Assembly: GCA_030374805.1 (NCBI GenBank)
Contig: JARGSG010000183.1
Coordinates: 1-64,000 of the forward strand
Source: Gracilaria gracilis
Lineage: Eukaryota; Rhodophyta; Florideophyceae; Gracilariales; Gracilariaceae
Direction: 5' to 3'
Length of the DNA: 64,000 bases
Below are positions 57,686 to 64,000 of this stretch, piece after piece. Within the stretch, counting starts at the first letter, position 1; every line of letters starts with the position of its first letter. The translations under genes and the position numbers were made by a program. The notes beneath the pieces were generated by a model, which was given only the letters and a program-made list of their open reading frames with translations, searched no databases and had not been told where the DNA came from.

Positions 57686-58724
57686 TTAATCTGTGCAAAC
57701 CCGAGATCTGTCTCGTGTTGTTGTGAGACTACAACTACCATCCGAAAGCCCAGCATCACGTAACTTTCTCTTGAGGCGTTCTTTTTCGTTTTTCAGGCGT
57801 TCTTTTTCGTCTTTCAGGCTTTCTTTATCGTTTTATAGCCGTTGTACACGATCCTTTTGAATGCTTACATTCCTTTGCACAATATCTTTAGGGTCCGGAG
57901 GGTGACAAAGGTCGTCAACTCCCAACATACCAAAATAACGCACGAAACGAACACCCAGGACCATAGGACTTCCAGCGATACTTTCCAGCCCGAAGTGTAC
58001 CGAGTAAAACTTGAGGGCGGTGCGTATCTTGATTCATATGCGGAACATCACGATCGATTATCATGTAGGTTTTGACCTTGGCACGAGCGTAGTCTTCCTT
58101 CTTCTCGTCCAAATCCGTAGATCTGTTATTACTGGTAATCTCGACAACAATTTTTGGTGGATGATTGACTGGGTACTGCACTCTGTTCGAACGGTGACTT
58201 CTTTGAGCGGCTTGTGCATCATTCTGAGGAGTTCCTACAGCGATATCTGGACGACGCTCTCTTCGTTGGTGTTCAAAAGTGATTCTAGGATGGCGTTGAC
58301 TTGAGCGAGATTGAACTCGATTTGATCGTCTTTTTGCAGGAATGCCAACGGTAGGCTCTTTTAGTGCCTTGATTGAATGCTGTGTTTCTCGATGGAGCTC
58401 ATTAAACATGGTTATCAAGTACACTATGACTTGGTCATGAGATCTGGTGCTCATTTCATGCGCAATAAGTACGCCGTCGACAAAGTCATATACACCGTAC
58501 TCCCTATTCAGTATTGAAATATACTGCTCAAAAGAAGCAGACACCAAATTTAAACTTGTATACGTATCACCCTGCTGTGATAAGGCGGATTGAGAGGTCG
58601 CACCTTCGCTACAGGGCTCTTCGTCGGATTGATGGGTGATAGACTCTGTTGGAGTCATGGGCTCAAACACTTGAAGGTTATGATCAGTTATCAGCTCGGA
58701 GTGTGGAGGTGGTGGTGAAACCAT
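57686..58724 (-). CDS. Uma2-family PD-(D/E)XK nuclease with C-terminal coiled coil
   Basis: ATG 58724. After a ~60-residue polar N-terminus, the Uma2 (DUF820, 'putative restriction endonuclease') domain runs from about residue 63: EQYISILNREYGVYDFVDG, RRPDIAV with catalytic-type Asp160, PPKIVVEITSNN with Glu195, Lys208/209 and the signature KEDYARAKVKTYMIIDRD. A basic Arg/Gln-rich insertion (~125-185) is unusual. The first frame ends at 57915 (TGA), but dropping one T from a coding-strand TTTT (57932-57935) continues to a C-terminal heptad coiled coil, KDEKERLKNEKERLKRKL, ending TAA at 57686-57688. An in-frame TAA lies at 57833-57835. Coiled-coil tails of this kind close many cyanobacterial Uma2 proteins. 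The family is bacterial and its cellular role is unsettled; presence here suggests horizontal transfer. Confidence 0.75.
57777..57837. repeat. Three 21-bp tandem repeats encoding heptads
   Basis: GCGTTCTTTTTCGTTTTTCAG is repeated three times with few changes; on the minus strand each unit is one seven-residue coiled-coil heptad (LKDEKER / LKNEKER). Confidence 0.85.
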
Positions 58725-59580
58725 TCGCTGGGCTTTCGGTGACCAAGCCGGTTTAGAACGCGGGAGGACAGCACGAAGATGAAGAGGGTTAGGGAGGAAG
58801 AATGACGAGACCCAGGGTCGGAGAAGAATGTATGAGTGAACGACGGACGAAGGGGCCGGCGGCGGTTCGCTGAGTTGTGGATGGAACGAACGAACGAACG
58901 AATGGCTTTATTTACGTTTTTGGGCGTTCGACTGCAGTACTGTGCAAACGCCGCGTTGGCCGCTGCGGTGCTTAAACGCTTTTCTTACAGAGCGCCACAC
59001 GATGTATCTTGCGGTTGAGCCTCTCTTCCGTTTGAGTTGATTCTGTACAGCGACCATGTACAACACTACGAGATGGGGTGGCTGGAGAGAATCGGTACCC
59101 TTGGAGATATAGCTTCTATGATCAGGCAATTATGTTCCTACTTTTCCGGAAAAGGCTCAGTGATTCATACTGCTGCTTATCGTTAGGGAAGAAGTGATGA
59201 AAAACGAGAACTTTGCGAGTTTCTGGGTGTCGAGCAAGCCTGTGAAACATCATAATCAAGTCTACGTTAACAAAGAAGCTAGGGCCACACCGCAAAGGGG
59301 TTTATCTCCCGGAAGGCTTTCACCGCAATCATCTTTTTGTGTAACGTATCAACGAAAGTGCGACGTTGAGGACTACTTTGTTCTCAAAACACGCCTCTAT
59401 GGATTCCGGGATTAGTCTGTAGAGATCAGGACTAGTCTCAAAAACAATGTCTTGGCATCCTATGAGGCATATTTGCAGGAGAGTGGAGCAGGCCAGTTGC
59501 GCATATTGTGCGTTCCCTTTGTTTTCCGAGAGTATCGCTGTTGCAAATCGAATTATGTCTTCTAGGGCCTCTCGTTTTTT
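58725..59580. other. Intergenic, 5' flank of the Uma2 gene
   Basis: Contains a short GAAC repeat (58878-58898, GAACGAACGAACGAA). No gene recognised. Confidence 0.4.
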
Positions 59581-60877
59581 TTATTCCTGTACAAAGCGAG
59601 GAGGCTTCTCATCTCGGTACAAATCGCTACACAATGTCTCCAATAGCTTGAAGGCGGCCTCCACCACATATTTATCGAACCTGTATCTTTGGACAATATC
59701 CTTACCGAGCTTCAGCTCACTCAAGTCCATCAGTGCATATCCATTGATTGCACTTCGGTAAACAACGCCTCGCAGAGTTGTTAGGACTTGGCAAAGGCCG
59801 TCACGATAAGAAGTGGCATAGAGGTCCTGAGAAGTTTCAAGCATTTCGTTCAATATCTGCAACACCTCGCGGATGAAACCATACCTTCCCATGAGGTCCC
59901 TGGTGTACAGGTCTGCGCTGTATATTTGGATAGCTTGGGTGGTCAGAACAACCATTTCTGGAGTCCTTTGCAACAATTTGAGGGTTCGAAGAATGAGGGA
60001 CAGATGGCCTTCTTCGATGCTTTGCCTTCTGATCTCTCCAGACCGTTCTGTGACGGTGATGAGCAAATCGATCACAAGGTATCGAAGCCTGTACGACGAC
60101 GGGAAGCTTTCGAATGCATCGGTGATGTCGACTAACAAACCTCTTCTCACGAACTGAAGCTTCAGTTCTTCTTCGTCTTCTACCAGTGTTCGGAAGTACT
60201 CGAGCAGCACAAATTGCATTTGTTCAGAAATCTTCCATCGTCGCAAGTATGTAAAGACCCATTCAATACTCTTTGACATAGGCTCTAGCAGTGCGGCTTG
60301 GTGGGGCTCACTAGCATTGAGCAAGAGTGTAAAGGCCTCCAGTATAACTTTGTGGATAGACTGAGAGCCTTCGAGGTGATATCGGAGCAGGTCCTCGCAT
60401 AATTGCACGTCGATGTTCTGGGACATAAAGACACAGTGCTCGGCCGAATTTCCGCCCAAGATAGAAACGAAGCGGCAAGCCGTGTACATGAACATTTGCT
60501 TTGTATAGTTTAGTCGCAAGGTGCTGCAGAAGAAGCGAACAAAATTCCAGCCTTAAATACGGGACCAAATCGGTCAAGCGCACTTCCAAGAGTTGAATGA
60601 GACACGAGATGACATGCTCCTGCACCGCAACGTCGCAGCTTTGGAAGAAAATGGCCATGTTCTCTCTTGTGCGGTCAATAATCTCGGCCTGGGAGACCCT
60701 GCTCCATCGCGGAGCTCGCTTGCGATCAGTTCTGTACACGGGGCTTGCAGTGCTGAGACTCTGGCACAGAGCCTTGCTCGAAGCGTGTTCGGGACGAGCG
60801 ACTTTGTCGATGTGGTTACGCTCTAGGCTGTCACATTGCACAGAGGTGGGGCTGATTGCAGACCGATAGATGCTCAT
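59581..60877 (-). CDS. Armadillo-like alpha-solenoid protein, one frameshift
   Basis: ATG 60877 opens MSIYRSAISPTSVQCD. The whole protein is alpha-helical with repeated Leu/Ile-rich helix pairs, for example HVISCLIQLLEVRLTDLVPY, EWVFTYLRRWKISEQ, RLRYLVIDLLITVTERSGE and EAAFKLLETLCSDLYR, ending RFVQE at 59581. The frame changes near 60548, where a coding-strand TTTT follows RLEF; reading three T gives continuous helix (VRFFCSTLRLNYTKQ). About 430 residues in all. The fold suggests a scaffold of the armadillo/HEAT kind; I cannot name the family or partner. Confidence 0.65.
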
Positions 60878-62055
60878 GTTGGGTAGTTGAGATTATGTTT
60901 TCGGAGTTAACGTTAAAAGAACACGAGAATGGACATGTAAGCACGAACGTGAGGTAAAAGATTGGATGAGTTGTGGCAGAAGTCTTTCAGGAGTGAAGCA
61001 GGAGTTCTTATACGGGTAATGATGGCAGGGGTAGAAGAAGTGAGATTGTGAATAACATTCGGGCGCGGAAGGGTGAGTGGTCTCTTTGAATACCGCTCGA
61101 CGGCGGGGGGGGGTTCAAGCAGTTGAGAGACACAACGAGACGCCTCCATGATGCAAGCAGGGGCACGTTTGAGAAACGCGGAAGAATGGCGATGGGTCTC
61201 AAAATGAGAACATGGGCGAGGCACAGATCAAACTGTTGAATTATTGGTCAGAGCAGCCCAGGAGAACGGGAACTGATCAGGTGAAACAATTCAAGCTACC
61301 CAAGCGTTCATTATGAGGGCGAACGTTCGCTATATTTTGCTCAAGTTTATGGAATGTGCTGCCCTCCAGAACGCAAATCACGTCGAAGATATACCTTGTC
61401 TATGACGGTACCGTTGTAAACAAAAACGCGGTACAGAGCACATCATAAGATCTGTACCTCTTCCAAAGTTAGATGAGTTACCTTTGAATACTGAAGAGCG
61501 GGCTCAAGCCTATGAACGCGGGCGCGACAGGTGTTCCTTGCGCAGGTGCTTTGAGCGCCATAGAGGACACGGTGATGTGCAATTGGCTCACGAGTTCGGC
61601 TGTGGGATAGATACACGCCTCAAGAGAAACGTGACTACAACCCAGAACTCGTGCCAGGACAAATTGTGGCGGGAAACTCGGGAGGCGGAAGCCCCACGCT
61701 TGCGGGCATGATGTGAGCAGTGGGCGCGCGGCAAGATGGAGAGCGACGCCGTTCGCAAATCAGTGGTACGCTTGAATTTGCGTCAAGCAGGCGCATAGAG
61801 CCTCGTCAAGACGCGCTACCGTGCGCAACACCGGTCTCCGCAAGCCATATCTCGTACTGCTCGGGCGTGAAGCCCGGCTCAATCTTCGGTGGCAGGCATC
61901 GAAAGCGCGGCAATCGCACGGTCACAAAGTAGAGGTCGGGGGCGTGCAATAAGTCCCAAGTGCGGCGACGCCACAAGCTAACCGTCACTGTTCGAGCCGC
62001 TGTGCTTTTGGAACACGGCGGGCAGCGCGCGGATACATTCAAACGGGATTTGAAA
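60878..62055. other. Intergenic; upstream flank of the armadillo-like gene
   Basis: A GACGGTACCGTTG motif lies at 61404-61416, about 530 bp upstream of the start codon. No gene recognised, although 61720-62050 is GC-rich with open frames on both strands. Confidence 0.4.
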
Positions 62056-63012
62056 CTATCGCGCACGACTTGTCAGTGACGTGATGAGGTCCCAGTCGGG
62101 ACGGCGCAGCTGGCGTACATACAGGCTGCAGTCGGTCATACGTTTCTCGCGGTGGACGACGGGTTGTAAGGCGGCCTCGAACACGCGCTCGGGGCGCAGC
62201 TGAGGAAGGTGTTGATCATGCAAGGAAGAGAGCGGCGCGGCGCTGAGAACGAAGCGGTTGTCCCAGTACAGAAGATGGTGATCCATGAGCGGTGCGCATG
62301 TGTAATTGCCGCGAAGACGCATGGACATGATGTTGGCGGCCTCATGGTCGGGCTCGCGTGTGAGCATCATGAGCTGTTCGTTACTGCTGCGAAGACGCTT
62401 GGCGAAGCGGCCCGTGGTGGGTCGCACCACGACACCGACGGCAATCCTTCCATTGGGCAACGCGCGCATGTCACCCGAAGCGGCCGGCGAAAACAGCGCT
62501 TGACAAAGACGCGCCACCTGAACGTCGTCCAATGGCGGCGGCTTGCTGCAGCCGGACACATGCAGACAAAGTCGTTGCATGGCGTGCATGGCGGCTAGTC
62601 TTGACGCGCGTCCCGCGTGATACGCCTCGAACAATGGGTGGGTGCGCGCGACGACGTAGCCACAATGACTGCTTTCCAACACGCTGTCGCGCAGCAGGTG
62701 GTCCGATTGGGCTGTGAGCGTGGCCACGCTGTGGCAGAGCAACTGCGCGTGGTGCAGCGCGGGCGCGATCAACTCGGGCGGCATGAAGGCTGGGTCGCGC
62801 ACAGGCTCGTAATGCGACGCGACGTGCTCCGCGACGGGGGAGAGCAAGGTGGCGTGATCCACTTTCAAGAAGGGGTGATGAAAGGAGAGCACGTGATGAA
62901 GGATCATCTCGACGCCCGTAGAATCATCGGCGCACATGGAGTGAGCACGCGCGGAGCACACGGCGGAAGTGGCGTGCTCCAGCTGCGAGGGGCCCAACAC
63001 AATGTGTCCCAC
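62056..63012 (-). CDS. TilS-like C-terminal region (tRNA-Ile lysidine synthase family?)
   Basis: An uninterrupted frame of over 318 codons in GC-rich DNA. The block FMPPELIAPALHHAQLLCHS resembles the helical region after the PP-loop domain in TilS, and RLCLHVSGCSKPPPLDDVQV, MMLTREPDHE and LLYWDNRFVL match, in order, the pattern 'LL...GG..PPRL..v', 'REP' and 'WD.RF' of the TilS C-terminal half. TilS converts the CAU anticodon of tRNA-Ile to lysidine-AU in bacteria and organelles. The N-terminal PP-loop motif SGGxDS is not in this frame or nearby, and the frame opens upstream (to about 63140) without an ATG. It may be a 5'-truncated or multi-exon gene, and the family call is tentative. Confidence 0.4.
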   Translation of the reverse strand: MGHIVLGPSQLEHATSAVCSARAHSMCADDSTGVEMILHHVLSFHHPFLKVDHATLLSPVAEHVASHYEPVRDPAFMPPELIAPALHHAQLLCHSVATLTAQSDHLLRDSVLESSHCGYVVARTHPLFEAYHAGRASRLAAMHAMQRLCLHVSGCSKPPPLDDVQVARLCQALFSPAASGDMRALPNGRIAVGVVVRPTTGRFAKRLRSSNEQLMMLTREPDHEAANIMSMRLRGNYTCAPLMDHHLLYWDNRFVLSAAPLSSLHDQHLPQLRPERVFEAALQPVVHREKRMTDCSLYVRQLRRPDWDLITSLTSRAR

Positions 63013-63373
63013 GGCTTCGGGAAGCGCCGCGGCCGCGTACGGACGGAGCGGGGCGATTGGATCGGGCGTGATGGGCAGGATGTGCGAGCGGGCGGCGGGA
63101 AAGGTGTCGCAGAGAAGATTTGCCTCGCACCGCGCGCAGCACGGGCACCTTCATTGCAGCGGTGGGCGGGAGGCGGCACGGTGCGCGCGCGCACACGTGT
63201 GCGCGGCGCGCGCGCTACGACGCGTTGCGGTGCGGCGCGAGCCCCGTGCCGCCCGTTTTGGGGCTGCGCGCGCGCGCTGGCACTCCGCTGCCGCAATTCG
63301 TTCATTGATTGATGGCGCCCTCGTTCGCCTTGTCTCCATCATGGAGACAAGGCAAACGCGATGATCGCGCGCC
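63013..63373. promoter_or_regulatory. GC-rich divergent intergenic region with 27-bp palindrome
   Basis: Lies between a minus-strand and a plus-strand gene. GCCTTGTCTCCAT, one C, then its exact reverse complement form a palindrome at 63327-63353, 20 bp upstream of the ATG at 63374. CG-alternating tracts occupy 63180-63290. A shared promoter is inferred from geometry. Confidence 0.4.
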
Positions 63374-64000
63374 ATGCGTCCCGACGCGCCGTCGCGCGAC
63401 GCCGCCGCCGCCGCCACCGCCGCCGCCGCGCCCGATCACGCCACTGCCACCGTGCAGCTAGGCCCCGCGTCTGGCGCGGCCACCACGTCGCCCAGACACA
63501 GACCCGCCAAGAAGCTTTCGCTCAACATCGCGCCTATTGCCGTACGCTCGCGCGCCAGCGCCAGCGTGCCGCGCTTGGCTATCAAGCTGCTCAGGCCCGA
63601 CTCGCCCTTTCCGCTGCTCAGACGCGCGCCGACAGCTCCCGACGCCATGGACGACGCCAAGAGCGACGCGCCGCTGCTGCAGCGCGGCGAGGCGGCGCCA
63701 ACGTCGCTGCTGGTGCTGGCGCACGGACTGCAGGGCATGGTGGAGGACTTTTTATAACTGCTGGAGACGCTGGAGAGCACGCACGCCGTGTCCAGCGGTG
63801 ACTGTCTGGTGCATGCCAGCCGCGTAAACACCAATAACACGCACGACGGCGTGGACCTGGGCGGACTGCGGCTGGCTGAGGATATTCGAGCCGTGATCGC
63901 GCGCCATGACTCACTGCAGACCATCTCGTTGGTGGGCTTTTCTCTGGGCGGCTTGTATGTACGCTATGCCGTGGAGCATCTGCACGACCGACACACGCAG
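63374..64000 (+). CDS. DUF676-type serine esterase/lipase, partial, with in-frame TAA
   Basis: From ATG 63374 the frame has an Ala/Pro/Arg-rich leader, then SLLVLAHGLQGMVEDFL, the oxyanion-side HGLxG motif of DUF676 lipases. A TAA follows at 63755-63757, and in the same frame the domain continues with LLETLES, GLRLAEDIRAVI and the nucleophile elbow LVGFSLGGLYVRYA (GxSxG), running off the window. Homologues commonly have an aromatic residue at the stop position (xYL). These alpha/beta-hydrolases act on lipids, often galacto- or phospholipids. The leader might be a transit peptide. Either a pseudogene or a substitution error. Confidence 0.7.

Noticed and set aside
62617..63312. 231-codon plus-strand ORF opposite the TilS-like frame
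   Set aside because: Composition-driven antisense shadow; Gly/Arg-rich without domain features.

Overview
This window is nuclear DNA from a eukaryote, most likely a red macroalga (Florideophyceae; a Gracilariales-like genome is my best guess, inferred from gene content and not proven). The evidence is the mix of eukaryotic genes (BUB3, a complex I B14.7/NDUFA11-like subunit, RING-H2 and single-repeat MYB proteins), sparse GT-AG introns, a carbohydrate-type sulfotransferase suited to sulfated galactans, a plastid-type rubredoxin, Sel1-repeat and NB-ARC/WD40 remnants, a Ty3/Gypsy element, microsatellites and a long satellite array. Base composition is a mosaic: GC-rich islands (about 12-14.5, 31.8-36.4, 44.7-47.9 and 61.7-64 kb) alternate with AT-richer, gene-poor DNA.

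Layout. 1-7589: more than nine near-identical copies of an ~811-bp satellite. 7.9-8.0 kb: 27-bp repeats with palindromic cores. 9.1-11.6 kb: an AIG1/GIMAP-like GTPase with a coiled-coil tail, facing a pirin gene. 12.0-14 kb: a rubredoxin-like gene and a GPR1/FUN34/YaaH-type transporter. 15.2-17.1 kb: a leucine-rich F-box-like gene. 18-21.5 kb: two secreted proteins, one extremely glycine-rich. 24.1-29.2 kb: a complete but decayed Ty3/Gypsy element (347-bp LTRs, CAGGG target-site duplication, gag, protease, RT, RNase H, integrase, chromodomain-like tail). 31.7-33.7 kb: sulfotransferase and BUB3 in tandem. 34.1-36.4 kb: a methyltransferase-like fragment and class I fructose-bisphosphate aldolase. 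38 kb: complex I subunit. 41-44.6 kb: small coiled-coil protein, an array of 14-bp palindromes upstream of a RING-H2 gene, and a MYB-like gene. 44.9-50.5 kb: an unknown helical protein, Sel1 repeats, a 16-bp minisatellite, a coiled-coil protein, a decayed NB-ARC/WD40 gene and LINE fragments. 50.8-54.4 kb: coiled-coil and secreted proteins. 57.7-64 kb: an Uma2-family nuclease of bacterial type, an armadillo-like protein, a TilS-like C-terminal region and a DUF676-type lipase that runs off the window.

Many well-recognised genes carry one-base frameshifts, several of them one extra base in a 4-nt homopolymer, and in-frame TAA/TAG codons. The retroelement decay is expected because its LTRs differ at about 15 of 347 positions. 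The same kind of lesion in aldolase, pirin and the complex I subunit points either to an unpolished assembly or to widespread pseudogenisation. A stop-codon reassignment is possible but disfavoured: BUB3 ends with TAA TAG in the expected place. Reading frames given here for broken genes are therefore reconstructions. The genes do not form one pathway; the most unusual content is the Uma2 gene, the palindrome-core repeat arrays and the satellite.
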